Source: Trichocladium uniseriatum (taxonomy: Eukaryota > Ascomycota > Sordariomycetes > Sordariales > Chaetomiaceae). From it: a stretch of DNA of 64,000 nucleotides. A program made the position numbers and the translations under genes. A model generated the notes under the pieces. The model saw only the letters and a program-made list of their open reading frames with translations. It searched no databases and was not told where the DNA came from. Location of the stretch: contig WOUO01000009.1 of NCBI GenBank assembly GCA_017139535.1, positions 62,001-126,000 of the forward strand. Direction: 5' to 3'. Of the stretch, positions 10,001 through 20,665 are shown piece by piece (position 1 is the first letter of the stretch; the number at the start of each line of letters is the position of its first letter).

Positions 10001-11935
10001 ATGTTCCTTGGCCGACTTCTTGGCCTTGGCGCCGTCTGCGCCTCTCTTGCCCACGCCGTTGAGCTCACGGGCTACGAGTATGTCGTCGTCGGCTCCGGCG
10101 CCGGTGGCGGACCGCTTGCCGCACGCCTGGCTCTGGCCGGCCACAAGACGCTCCTGATCGAGGCCGGCGACGACCAGGGGGCAAACACCAACTACACGGT
10201 TCCCGCATTCAGCGCCCGTGCGTCCGAGGATGAGCACCTGACCTGGAACTTCTTCGTCCGTCACTACGCCGACGACGCCCGGCAGGCCCGCGACTGGAAG
10301 ACCAGCTACGAGACCCCCGATGGCGGCATCTACACCGGGCTTGATCCCCCGCCCGGGTCCAAGATGAAGGGCGTCTTGTATCCCCGCACAGGCTCGCTCG
10401 GCGGCTGCACCGCCCACAACGCCATGGTCGCCGTCTACCCACACAGGTCCGACTTTGAGTACCTGGCCACCCTGACCGGCGACAGCTCGTGGTCGCCCGA
10501 CAACATGCGCAAGTACTTTGTCAAGCTGGAGAAGAAGCAGTACCTCCCCGGCCTGCCCAAGGGCCACGGCACGGACGGCTGGCTCACCACCGAGCACGCC
10601 CCTCTCACCATCCCGCTCAAGGACCCCCAGCTCCTCGCCACCATCACAGGGGGCGCTTTTGCCCTCGGCGATGTCACCAACCAACTGCTCAACATCGGCA
10701 CGCTTCTCGCGGGCGACCTCAACAAGGACACGGAAACCCGCGACACGCACCCAAACTACTACCAGATCCCCATCCACACCAACGGCGGCGCCCGCACGGG
10801 GTCTCGCGAATTTGTTGTCTCTGTACGCGATGCCCGCAACGAGGACGGCACCAAAAAGTACCCGCTGGACGTCCGCCTCAACTGCCACGTCACCCGCGTT
10901 GTCTTTGACACGTCCGTCACCCCGCCGCGCGCCACCGGCGTCGAGTTCCTCGACGGCGCCCACCTGTACCGCGCCAGCCCGCTGAGCAAAAAGACCGCGG
11001 GCACCCCGGGCTCGGCCACGGCGTCGCGTGAGGTCATCATCTCGGGCGGCACCTACAATTCGCCGCAGATCCTCAAGCTCTCGGGCGTCGGTCCCGCCGA
11101 CGAGCTCGCGCGCTTCAACATCCCGCTGGTCGCCGACCTCCCCGGCGTCGGCACCAACCTGCAGGACCACTACGAGACCTCGGTCACGGCCAAGGCGCCC
11201 AACGAGTGGGCCGCCCTCAAGGGGTGCACCTTCCAGCTCAACAACACCGAAGAGGACGCGTGCCTGGACCGGTGGCAGAACCCCGTGCTGGGCGATCGCG
11301 GCACGTACGTGACGTCGGGCCTGCCGGTCGTCATGCTGCACAAGTCGAGCGCGAGCGCCGACGGCGGCTTTGACTCGTTCGTCTTTGGCGGGCCCGTCAA
11401 CTTCATGGGCTACTGGCCGGGGTACTCGTACCACGCGACGGCCGAGCACGACTGGTGGACCTGGGCCATCCTCAAGGCGCACCCGCGCAACACGGCCGGC
11501 AGCGTGACGCTGCGGTCGGCCGACCCGCTCGACATGCCCGAGATCCAGTATAACTACTTTGACACGGGGAGCGGCGACTACAAGAAGGATCTGCAAGCCA
11601 TGTCTGAGGCCATCGACCTGGCCCGCCGCGCCCTGCGCCGCCAGCCTGTGCGCACCAACGAGGTCCTGCCTGGCGCCGCCGCCAACACGCAGGAGGAGAT
11701 TGAGCAGTTCCTCAAGGACGGCAGCTGGGGCCACCACGCCAGCTCGACCTGCCCCATTGGTGCCGACAACGACCCGATGGCTGTGCTGGACAGCAAATTC
11801 CGTGTTAGGAAGGTTCAGGGGTTGAGGGTTGTCGATGCGTCGGTGTATCCGCGGATCCCCGGCACCTTTACGGCTGTATCGACTTATATGGCTGCCGAGA
11901 AGGCGGCGGATGATATCTTGAAGGAGCTGGAGTAG
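10001..11935 (+). CDS. Secreted GMC-family FAD oxidoreductase (644 aa)
   Basis: Single exon. The ATG at 10001 opens a clear signal peptide (hydrophobic residues 4-19, cleavage near AHA|VE). The FAD-binding GSGAGGGPLA motif is at 31-40, the ribose-binding acid in LLIEAGDD at about 54, and the GMC signature SLGGCTAHNAM near 140. The second signature region and the C-terminal HHASSTCPIG (H578/H579, catalytic histidine region) follow. The closing block IPGTFTAVSTYMAAEKAAD is in the usual place, although the second catalytic His/Asn position is occupied by a small residue, as in some fungal members. GMC enzymes oxidise alcohols or sugars and reduce oxygen, quinones or a cytochrome; the substrate is not readable here. 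Several Asn-x-Ser/Thr sites fit secretion. It follows a b561 gene on the same strand. Confidence 0.95.
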   Translation: MFLGRLLGLGAVCASLAHAVELTGYEYVVVGSGAGGGPLAARLALAGHKTLLIEAGDDQGANTNYTVPAFSARASEDEHLTWNFFVRHYADDARQARDWKTSYETPDGGIYTGLDPPPGSKMKGVLYPRTGSLGGCTAHNAMVAVYPHRSDFEYLATLTGDSSWSPDNMRKYFVKLEKKQYLPGLPKGHGTDGWLTTEHAPLTIPLKDPQLLATITGGAFALGDVTNQLLNIGTLLAGDLNKDTETRDTHPNYYQIPIHTNGGARTGSREFVVSVRDARNEDGTKKYPLDVRLNCHVTRVVFDTSVTPPRATGVEFLDGAHLYRASPLSKKTAGTPGSATASREVIISGGTYNSPQILKLSGVGPADELARFNIPLVADLPGVGTNLQDHYETSVTAKAPNEWAALKGCTFQLNNTEEDACLDRWQNPVLGDRGTYVTSGLPVVMLHKSSASADGGFDSFVFGGPVNFMGYWPGYSYHATAEHDWWTWAILKAHPRNTAGSVTLRSADPLDMPEIQYNYFDTGSGDYKKDLQAMSEAIDLARRALRRQPVRTNEVLPGAAANTQEEIEQFLKDGSWGHHASSTCPIGADNDPMAVLDSKFRVRKVQGLRVVDASVYPRIPGTFTAVSTYMAAEKAADDILKELE

Positions 11936-12296
11936 GATGTATCGCATCTTGACTCCTGTATTAAGGTATTCGGGTTGTATATTCGCTCGCGGATTGTAGA
12001 TATGTTAGACTTGTTAATACAGTAATAATAATCCATGGGAACATTGTCGTGGGTAAGGTGTGAGAGACTCTCATGGAGATGTCACCGAACTGCTAGGTTT
12101 ATCGTGAGGGCGGCCGGTCCCGCGGATTGCAAGGAGTACTTACTACTCAGGGAGCGCGGACGTCTTAAGGGGGAAGTAGGGTTTGGGGTATGTAGAGGAC
12201 ACTGCCCCCCCCGTATATTGCTCATTGCAAGAGCATAAGCATTTGATCAGGGCTGGCTGGGAAAATTAAAATTATATAGTGAAAGCATCATTTATT
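11936..12296. other. Short convergent spacer
   Basis: About 360 bp between the 3' ends of the GMC gene and the receptor gene. It holds terminators only, with a run of nine C at about 12206. No coding frame is supported. Confidence 0.5.
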
Positions 12297-13621
12297 CTAC
12301 CTTGACCTTTCCCCCCTCACCAACCCGGCATCCGAGTCTTTGGACCTTTTCCCTTCTGACCCTGCCGTGCCCAACCGTAGCTCCTCCTGACTTGTATTGT
12401 AGCATGTGGCCGAGTACCCGGACGTGCCGGGCTGTAATTTCAGGTCGACCTGGTCGTGCTGCTCCGGGACTTGTTCAAAAGCCTCGGTGCGCCGGCTGAT
12501 AGACCTCCTGACCGATATCGCGCCCCCGGCGTACCGGTTGGCGTACCTCGACGAGGCCGGGATCGCCGGGTAACTCGCCAGCCCCAATTTGTACCCGATC
12601 AGCTTAACCAGCGGCTGCAACGTGGCGAGGCCGCCGGCAGAGATGGCCAGACCCTGCTCCACCGTCGACCAGATGGCGACTGGGGATGTGTCGTACAAGA
12701 ACTCGTCGCTGGCGATGAAGTGGAGGTACGGTAGCCGGACTACCACGGCCGCGCTGGCGCTGTGCCATCATGTCCTGTTAGCGGTGTCCCGGCATTTTCT
12801 CGCAACGCTGCAGGTCCAACTTACACACAACCCATGCCCATGAGACCGACAAGGGCCATCTTGGTCTTGAGCTTCATGTTGAGGTGCGAGATGATCCAGG
12901 CCGGCAGCAGGGCAAAGACGAAATCGGTGATGATGCTGATGGCGCTATAGACGAAGGCCAGGGCGATGACCACCGTGTCAGGGATACACTTGCCCGTTTG
13001 CGTATACTTGTCCCAGAAGTAGCTGACTGGCCAGCACTGGAATAGACAGGCAAAGAAGAAGCAGATGCAGCTCACGACTGTCAGCGAGACGGCCGCGTGG
13101 ATGATCCATCGGTGGGCCGGCCGGACGGCGACGCGCAGGAGGAACCAGGCGATGGACAGCTTGGCACAGATCATGGCCAAGGCATACGTGAGGTAGCAGC
13201 CCCACCACCACTGGAGAGTTTGCGTGTCAGTTTCACCGTCTTTGCCGTCGTGCCATGGTAGAGTAAACCCGGACGGGCTATGCATGCCAGTGCCCACTCA
13301 CCTTTTTGGCGGTTGCGTAGTCTTCCTGTGAGACATCTGCTACATGCCGGCCCGTTCCATAGACGACACCCGAGATGGAAAAAGTGCAATACAGCGTGAA
13401 GGTCACCTAGGGTGCGGCGGTCAGCATCGTGTCTTGAACCGAATCGGGCCGCCGAAGGGCCATACCATTGCTCCCATCATGAGCCAGTCATCCACCCCAA
13501 ACGCCCTGATAAGCCAGATGCGGACATAACAACGAAGGGACGTGATGATGGTGGCGAGCGTCAAGGCGGCGATGTTGACGCCGAGAAGTTTGGCCGGTAG
13601 AGGGTCGTAATGGTGCTCCAT
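12297..13621 (-). CDS. Fungal rhodopsin-type / PTH11-like seven-helix membrane protein (4 exons, 369 aa)
   Basis: Exons are 13621..13466, 13406..13302, 13210..12825 and 12759..12297. The three introns of 59, 91 and 65 nt have good donors (GTATGG, GTGAGT, GTAAGT). A nearer acceptor for exon 4 would give a stop, so 12759 was chosen. The protein has an extracellular N-terminus and seven hydrophobic segments. It carries the family hallmarks: RxWxxRxFGxDDWLM in the first loop, a WxYxxAK-like helix (YALAMICAKLSIAWFLLR), FQCWPVSYFWD and the VAIWSTVEQGLAI helix. The tail is about 95 residues, polar and Ser/Arg-rich. The family includes surface receptors of the PTH11 class, but most members, probably including this one, have no known ligand. 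Confidence 0.92.
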
Positions 13622-15344
13622 GGTATCGAGGGTAGTGGAGAAGGAAAGGAAGGACCTTGGCCGGGATCGCCTACCGAGACGGTTCTGAACCAAGGCGCAC
13701 GGCTAGTATTATCACATCGAGGTGCGGGCGCAGGCGCGGGCGCGGATGCGGGTCATCGGACGAAGGAAGCAAACCCGTGGGGGAGGTGGAGGAGGGACCC
13801 TGGGACTGTTAAAAGGAGGAGCCAAGATTTGCTGTGTTCATCAATGGGTTTGTGGTACTGGGGAAACGGTTGGGATGGCAAGGATTTTTCACAGGACAGT
13901 CCCTTCTTCCCGAGGACACTCCGTGTTGGTCCGCAGGGATGAGTTGACGTCGCATCCCGGAAACAATGGCGCGGCAAGGCCCACCATCTATCCTGGGCGC
14001 GGAAATAGCAGCGCTGCCGACAGTAGCAAGAATGCGGGGAGGTTTTGATGCTCGTGTCGTCGGAGGGCCCTCGAGGCGTCTGGTTCGTGGTGGCGGACAT
14101 GATGGCCGCGACTAGCTGGGTATGTGGTAAGTGGGTGCATCTCGACTCCCGGCTTGACCGGGACTGTTGTCTATTACTCCCAAGTTGGCATGGTAAAACA
14201 TGCCGTTTGACCAAAGAGTGCGCCAGGTCGCCGTTTCCGCGGAATAAGCCCCCTCGAGAGCCCCGAAGCGGTGGGCCCGGAGCAGGGGGAGATGGGGTCA
14301 GAACATGGTCCAGCCCGAGCATCTGGGAAGGAACTGGATCCCGGTGTCCACATGGCAGGGCTTGGCGAAGCGAAAGTTGGAACACTGCCATCGGCACTTC
14401 TGCGGCCAGTCTGGACTCCGGCTCATCTGGATATGTCAGCTGCTGAAAAAACCAGAATTGCATGTCAAGGATCGACCTCAAAGACACCAGGCTCGGTTAG
14501 CTGCCGTGGGGTTAAAACGTTCACGGGCCCCTGCTCTCTTCGGGTGACAGTGGCCGAGGGCCGAGTTGCGCTTGGCACCAGTGATCGGCAGGGACTGAAA
14601 TACACGAGATGGAGATATTACCCAAGCCGACGTGGTTACCGAGAGGTTGGGTGGATGCATCGTGGGACCGCGACGAGATACGTGATTGAGATGTGCTATA
14701 GGAGATGCGCTATCAGATGGGAAAATTTGGAAAAAAAAAAAAAATATTGATGAAACGGCGCTAACAGCCATGATCAATGAATGATTAGATTCGATAATTC
14801 GATCGAGTTTTGCGGTGGGGCTTTCTCGCTCTCGGGCTCTTAGGGCTCTCCGGCTCAGCAAGCGAGAAATATTCGGCTATTGCTTCCGGCCTGTGGGAAC
14901 TCGGGGACTTCCCGAATTTTAGTCAAAAGATCCAAAATGTGGCCACGTTCTTTTCTAAATCGCCACATCCAAATCAGATGTGCGATTGGTGACAGCTTTC
15001 GGGAAGCCTGCGGCAGGCGGGTGGCGCCCGTCCGTCCCTGAACGAACTCCAGGAACGGCAATGTTACCCTGTCCGCACACTAACCCCAACCCTTGAGCCT
15101 CGGGCCGCTGCTTGCGACGAATGTGAGCGAACGTTTAGCGAGTGACGTCGTCGCATGTGCACATCGTGCGGCATCATGAGACGAATGCCTAATCATCAGC
15201 CAATCTGGAGCCACTTAATCTATTCAACACCTGCCACCGTACGAAGTATTCCAGACCCGCGCGCTTCGTGACAACGTCGCTGCTAGCTTGAAAGAAACAA
15301 GAAACAATTGTGACGACCAAGACGACCCGGAAAAAGATTCAACC
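13622..15344. other. Long divergent promoter region
   Basis: About 1.7 kb between the receptor (-) and the quinone oxidoreductase (+). Long frames exist on both strands (for example 13753..14487 on -), but they are Arg/Ser/Pro-rich without domain character. A run of 15 A lies at about 14731. No gene is supported. Confidence 0.45.
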
Positions 15345-16434
15345 ATGGCGTCCTCGCCTCCCCCAAAAGCAATGAAGGCGTGGCAATACTCAACAGCCAC
15401 AGGCGGACTGCAGAACCACCTCGAGCTCAATGATGCGGTCCCGCTGCCCTCTGTCTCCTCGCGCCTCGGCGATGCCGAGCTCCTCATCAAGGTCCTGTCG
15501 GCGAGCATCAACCCCGCCGACTACAAGGTCCCCGAGATGGGCCTGCTCTCGCGCGCCGTGCTGCGTATGCCCGCCACCCCGGGAATGGACTTTTGCGGTC
15601 GCGTCGTGCAGGCCACGCGCACCGTCGACGAGTTTGCTATTGGCGACCTCGTCTTTGGCCGCATCGACGCCCAGCAGCACGGCACCTGCGGCGAGTACAT
15701 TGTCGCGCCGACCAAGGCGTGCGCCACCGTGCCTGAGGGGGTGAGCGTTGACGAGGCTGCGGCCGTGGGCGTCGCGGGGATGACGGCGTACCGTGCGTGC
15801 TCTCATTGACTATTAAAAGGTGAGGGATGTGTAAACTGACCTTTTAGCAGACGCCATCTCCCCCAATGTCAAGTCTGGCGACAAGATCTTTATCAACGGC
15901 GGTTCCGGCGGCACTGGCACCTTTGGCATCCAGATTGCCAAAGTCCGGGGCTGCCACGTCACAGTGTCCTGCTCACCAGCCAAAACCGATCTGTGCCGCT
16001 CGCTCGGCGCCGACGAGATCATCGACTATACCTCGACCGACGTGTCCCAGGCTCTCAAGGCCAAGGGCCAGGTCTTCTCGCTGGTTGTCGATAACGCGGG
16101 GGCGCCCGAGGATCTGTACAAGGCTGCCGACGACTTCCTCCTGCCGGAGGGGAAGTTCGTACAGATTGGCGCGAGCTTTAGCTTGTACTCGGCCAAAACG
16201 ATTACGTCGAGGATGCTGCTGCCGTCGTTCTTGGGGGGTGGGAAGAGGAAGTATGTGGCGTACAATATTCAGCATGACCAAGCCGGCCTGAAGCAGCTGG
16301 GGCAGTGGATTGCCGAGAAAAAAGTCAGGGTTGTGATTGAGGAGACGTACGAACTTGAGGATTTGCCTAAGGCGTTTGAGAAGTTGAAGACGGGGAAGAA
16401 CGCGGGCAAGTTGGTTGTTCATGTTGGGAAGTGA
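15345..16434 (+). CDS. MDR-family NADPH quinone/zeta-crystallin-like oxidoreductase (2 exons, 343 aa)
   Basis: Exons 15345..15792 and 15851..16434 flank a 58-nt intron (GTGCGT...TAGCAG). Using the second AG gives GMTAYHAISP, matching the conserved TAYQxIxP block of the family. The N-terminal catalytic fold (KAWQYS..., INPADYKVP, GMDFCGRVV, GDLVFGR) is followed by the Rossmann fold with INGGSGGTGTFGIQIAK for NADPH. Catalytic zinc ligands are absent, as in the quinone-reductase branch. No signal peptide is seen, so it is probably cytosolic. Enzymes of this group reduce quinones, enones or aldehydes; the specific substrate is unknown. Start context is ACCATGG. Confidence 0.92.
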
Positions 16435-16645
16435 ACATGCTTACGGTAGATATGTGATTTGATGGTGTTGGATTGCTAGTGTTGTACAGGAGTTTCACGT
16501 TGGACAAACTTGGCGGTTTCTTTATGTCTTTCTTTCCTCGGATCTCGATTGCGCTGTTCACCCGTCAGGACCGTATGCTAGTTACAAAACAAAACCCTCT
16601 CAGCCCCGCGATGTCCCTAACCTAACCACATGGTGTCTGACCCTC

Positions 16646-16873
16646 TCAACCATGGTAACCGTTCCCTTCAAGATTTGGAACCGTCGGAACTGAGATTAAC
16701 TCACCGCAGGCAGCATCACACGGATTGACACAGGCCGGATCTCCACCTGTGTCCGAGCAGGTCTTGTAGAGGCAGTTCGAGGTGCACCTCCAGAAAGCGT
16801 TGGTAACGACGGCGCAGGGCAACTGGTCCGCCAGCAGCGCTAGAGCGACTTGGACGGCAGCCAAGACCGCCAT
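16646..16873 (-). CDS. Small secreted cysteine-rich protein (75 aa)
   Basis: Begins with a hydrophobic N-terminus (MAVLAAVQVALALLA) that reads as a signal peptide. About 55 residues with seven cysteines follow (C20, then C-x3-C-x4-C-x8-C-x3-C-x3-C in the core WRCTSNCLYKTC...PACVNPCDAAC). Size and cysteine density match fungal small secreted or effector-like proteins, but I do not recognise the family. A GTGAGT at 16704 just after the last cysteine could be an intron donor, so the final 15 residues may differ. It is convergent with the oxidoreductase gene. Confidence 0.55.
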   Translation of the reverse strand: MAVLAAVQVALALLADQLPCAVVTNAFWRCTSNCLYKTCSDTGGDPACVNPCDAACGELISVPTVPNLEGNGYHG

Positions 16874-18673
16874 GAGACTAGCGAGGAGACGGATTGAGAT
16901 AATGCTGGAACGAGAATCGTAACTGTCTTATACACACTGGTGGCGCCACTTGGTGTAGATCTTCCCACCCCACGACTGCATTTTACATCTTCCATTTTCC
17001 ATTCACCATACTTTTCTACCATCATCATGTCTCATCTTCCCGGATTCCGAGTGGCGCCCAACATGTTTCACTTCTGCAGGCAAGGGTGGGATGACGATCC
17101 ATGATCTGATGTCTGAGTCAACTTTACCAGGGGCGGATCTGGGGCGATTCCCGGACCCGTGATTGACTGAGCCCCAGTGCCCCCTCCTGCCCTCAACACC
17201 AGCCCTTATCAGCCGCCAAGATTGGACGGTTGGGTGCATGATCGAGATCCAGGTTTTTACTTGCTACATTGGACCTGCAAAGGCCGGGACCAAGGCGCGG
17301 GATGCCAGCGGCCCCTGGAAACAACCCCTGGTGCCTAACCACCGACAAACGTTTGGTGATCGGTGCGATATGCACCTCCATTTCTGGCTCCCACAATTAA
17401 CCATACGGAACAAACGCGTCAGGTACAGTTTTATGTCTCCATTTGGCTCTCTATTGACGTACAAACTGGAAGCAGACTACAGCCTCGGGTACGGTGCCCA
17501 TTGGGCAGTCTTCGCTTGCACGCCATGGAGAAACACTGTCAAGGCTTGTATGCCCTCGAACCAAGGGCTATTACGTACCAATGCAATTGCATTGGAAACG
17601 AGGCAAATTCGCCCTCAACGAAGCCATACCGGTGGTCTTCACAGACAGACGGCCTATTTCTCCAACCCCCACAACATCGGGCTAGGCATATTGCACAGTA
17701 GATAAGCCTGAGACTTGTTCCGTCACGGTTCACACATCCAGTAACGTCCAGCCTTGACGTGAGTCCATGAAGTACGGTCTACACCTAGTGTTCATAAAAC
17801 AATTATTATGCGTGTATCCACGAGTTGGACTCCCATGTAAACTGCCAGGTGTGTTCATCGCACAGTATTTCGCTACTAAGAGTTAAGGAGTATTCGAGAA
17901 CTGGCCATGCCGAACATAACACCATCCAGAATAGGCTTGTTGTGCGTTTCGGCCGACATGGGGGCAGCTGAACTCGTCATCTGAACAGCCGCTAATTATA
18001 TCCGCTCCATGAATGACCGGAGCCCGATATTTAAGAGAGCGAATGTTCTGACTCCGTCCCGGTCCTTCTTCCTCTACTCTATCATGATGACCCTCATCCT
18101 TGGGCAGACTGGCTGTTCTCGTAATTCTGAACTTGGGCAGGTACACGGGCCTAATAAGCTGGCAAGGGAGAAGCTTATCTTGAGCTTATTATTTGGCGTG
18201 TTCCGATGTTCTGACTACTCTAAGGATACTTTTGAACCGAGAGAGCTCATCGCCCCTCTAATGATTACAACTTTGCAAGGTTCGTCTGTTCAATGTTTTG
18301 CCCAAACCTAGGATAGCAGACAATCCTCAATCACTCACGAATAGATAGGTCTCTTTCTAACCACAGTTGACCCAGTACCGGTACTATTCATGACCTAATC
18401 ACAGTTCTACGCACACTATTCGCCGATGCCAGTATGTAAGAGAAACATACTCACCATTTTCGTGATCTGTACTAGCACTTCATGCGCTGTTCCGTGACTT
18501 CCACTCATCATCCAACAAGAACAGCCCTAACTGTATCGGAACAGATGTCAAGAATTCGATGCTTCCTCAACTATAAATAAACATGGTAGCTCCCGAGATG
18601 AGGATCAAACTTTCTCTTCACAACGCGAACCTTCAATCCGAAGAACGCAACCCTCTACGACAACCGACAACCA
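16874..18673. other. Long divergent promoter region
   Basis: About 1.8 kb between the small secreted protein gene (-) and the RING gene (+). A frame at 17163..17705 (+) has no protein-like features. The only structured site is a TATA box close to the RING gene. Confidence 0.45.
18572..18579 (+). promoter_or_regulatory. TATA box of the RING-finger gene
   Basis: TATAAATA, 95 bp before the RING start at 18674. An ATG lies at 18583, only 4 bp after the box and in another frame, so it is probably upstream of the transcription start. Confidence 0.5.
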
Positions 18674-19393
18674 ATGACCGACGACACCAACTTGACAATG
18701 GAGCAAACCGCCAACTCCACCCCGCGGCCCGAGGCGAGCCTCTGGAAGCATGTTCGAGAATACCTCGAGCTTCCCGACAAGGACAAGGCGACCACCCCGG
18801 CGCCCATCGCAACCTGCCCCATCTGCCTGGTAAGCGAGCTATCCATCGAGGGTCTTGCCCCTTCTAGCAAGGATGCTAACCTTCGGCGATGCGTCTTCCT
18901 CCTCTGCGGTCATATGACCTGCAAGAACTGCATGGACGGGTGGGTCGAGAGCAACCGGGTTCGGAAAATAGGGCCTTTCAAATGCCCTCTCTGCCGGCAC
19001 GAGCTCCTATATTCGGAGGATGGCTGTAGGCACCACATCCCGATATATTCTCTGCCGCGCCACGAGCACTACAGCGGTAAGCCTGAGGACGAGCAGTACT
19101 TCCTCAACCACGTCCCACGAACGCTCCCCGAAGGTGCCAAACACCCGGAGCGATGCAACAAGTGCCGGTACCGGCGAGTGGAGAGCATTTGCTACTTCAT
19201 CGACCACTTCAGAGACGGGAGCGTGCCCAGCTTCCGCGCCGCGCTCCCGGACATCACGGAAGAGGAGGTGGCACTTCTCGACGGGGTGAACCCGAACCGC
19301 GCAAGAGACGTTGCTCTCTTCAACTTGCGGGCCCAGATAGAGGAGGAATACCCCTCCTGGGGCGGGGAGGTCCTCTACAACCCTGAGCAGTAG
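18674..19393 (+). CDS. RING-finger protein, probable E3 ubiquitin ligase (239 aa)
   Basis: Single exon. A complete C3HC4 RING is visible: C48, C51, C78, H80, C83, C86, C104 and C107 (CPIC...CGHMTCKNC...CPLC). A second cysteine cluster (RCNKCRYRRVESIC, about 160-172) may bind another metal or structure the C-terminus, and the last 60 residues are acidic and helical. RING domains recruit E2 enzymes to ubiquitinate targets, but no substrate-binding domain is recognised. The protein is likely soluble. The start could instead be the Met at 18698. A 13-C run follows the stop by 15 bp. Confidence 0.85.
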   Translation: MTDDTNLTMEQTANSTPRPEASLWKHVREYLELPDKDKATTPAPIATCPICLVSELSIEGLAPSSKDANLRRCVFLLCGHMTCKNCMDGWVESNRVRKIGPFKCPLCRHELLYSEDGCRHHIPIYSLPRHEHYSGKPEDEQYFLNHVPRTLPEGAKHPERCNKCRYRRVESICYFIDHFRDGSVPSFRAALPDITEEEVALLDGVNPNRARDVALFNLRAQIEEEYPSWGGEVLYNPEQ

Positions 19394-20665
19394 CTCGGGG
19401 CTACACAACCCCCCCCCCCCCTTCCGCCCCTCATCACACAAAAAATACAAAAGAAACACAGAAAAAAAGTAAACCACCAAGAAGTTTAGACCAGACACAG
19501 CCTTTATAGGCGACGGCCGCCTTATACCATATTTTTTGGCCCTGCGGCTGCGCCTTTTTGGGACGGCGATCTCCTTTCTCTACTCAAGGAGATGGGGGGG
19601 ACTACAGGCTACTGGACCCAGAGCAGAGGAGGAAGAAGCCGCGAAAAGAAAGCAATAAACAAAATTGACAATACAAATCTTTTGGCTCTTGAATGTTACT
19701 TGCCCTGAATGCGAGTGACCTGAATGCGAGTGAACTGGATGCAAGTGACCTGAAATTATATGTATTATTTAGCTTCCTTGATGTCTGGGTTTTGTCGGCC
19801 ATGAGATCGTGACAATATATGCAATTGAACACCTAGATTGCCTACAATGAGCACGTGGCGCATTTGAACGTGGCTGCCCTTGCTTGGACGATGATATGTT
19901 GGCTGGCTCCAACGAAGATGCGCAACGCCCCTTGGAGGGGAATTTGGGTTTCGGTGTGGAAGAGTGACGACGAACAATCATGGAGAGACCTGAAGTGTGA
20001 CACTTGACGCACGAGTATGGGGTGCGGTCCTGACCCCTGTCAGCTTCAACCACTCCCGTGACTTTCAGGGCATGTACCCCTTTTTACTGGACCCAAACTG
20101 TCGGGTCCATAGCCGCAAGGCATAGCCAAGATCTGCCATGGGTTCCGCCTCGTTCTGCGCTTGGCCTGAATAACGGGCCAAACTGCCCATCTGATGCCTT
20201 AGACGTGCAGCTTACGCTCAGCCATGGATATTGGAACATCACTAGACCATACAGAAGATGCCATGCTCAAGTTTGTATGGGTCAGCGGGGTCAACAAAGC
20301 CACTATGCTCCTCTCTCACCGTAATTATTAGGAGCCGCCCTTTTAGTCGTTCTCGCCCACGGTAAACGTCTGCTTTGAAGTTCGTGCAGGGTCTGGTAAA
20401 GTCTCGCGGAACGATGAGGACTCGAAAAGGACAAAGCCAGCAAAGGCAGGAGCTCCGGCTGCACATCAAACTTTTAATTCTTTTTCGTTTCTTTGTAAGG
20501 TTATTCGACCAAAAGATCAGACGGGCCAAGTTGGCTAGTAACAATGACATGACGATGAAAGAAACCCAGCAGCTGATGGACGTCATAAATGACAAGCTTC
20601 CTTCGCACACCCTTACTAACCGTTTGTACATCTTCATTTCCAACACAACGCAGGTCATAGGTGTC
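19394..20665. other. Gene-free region with simple repeats
   Basis: About 1.27 kb. It holds the 13-C run (19409..19421) and a short tandem repeat at 19704..19754. Near 20600 a CTTACTAACC branch-like sequence is followed by an AACGCAG acceptor, which hints at a 5' non-coding intron for the next gene. Confidence 0.45.
19704..19754 (+). repeat. 15-bp tandem repeat, 3.4 copies
   Basis: The unit CCTGAATGCGAGTGA occurs twice exactly, then once with four changes, then six bases of a fourth copy. It lies in an intergenic stretch. Confidence 0.85.

Noticed and set aside
9956..11947. A 663-codon open frame antisense to the GMC oxidoreductase gene
   Set aside because: It mirrors a GC-rich gene and reads as Gly/Val/Ala/Arg low complexity with no domain. 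It is a codon-bias shadow.
13753..14487. A 244-codon minus-strand frame in the divergent spacer
   Set aside because: Arg/Ser/Pro-rich with no conserved-looking block and no supporting splice or start context.
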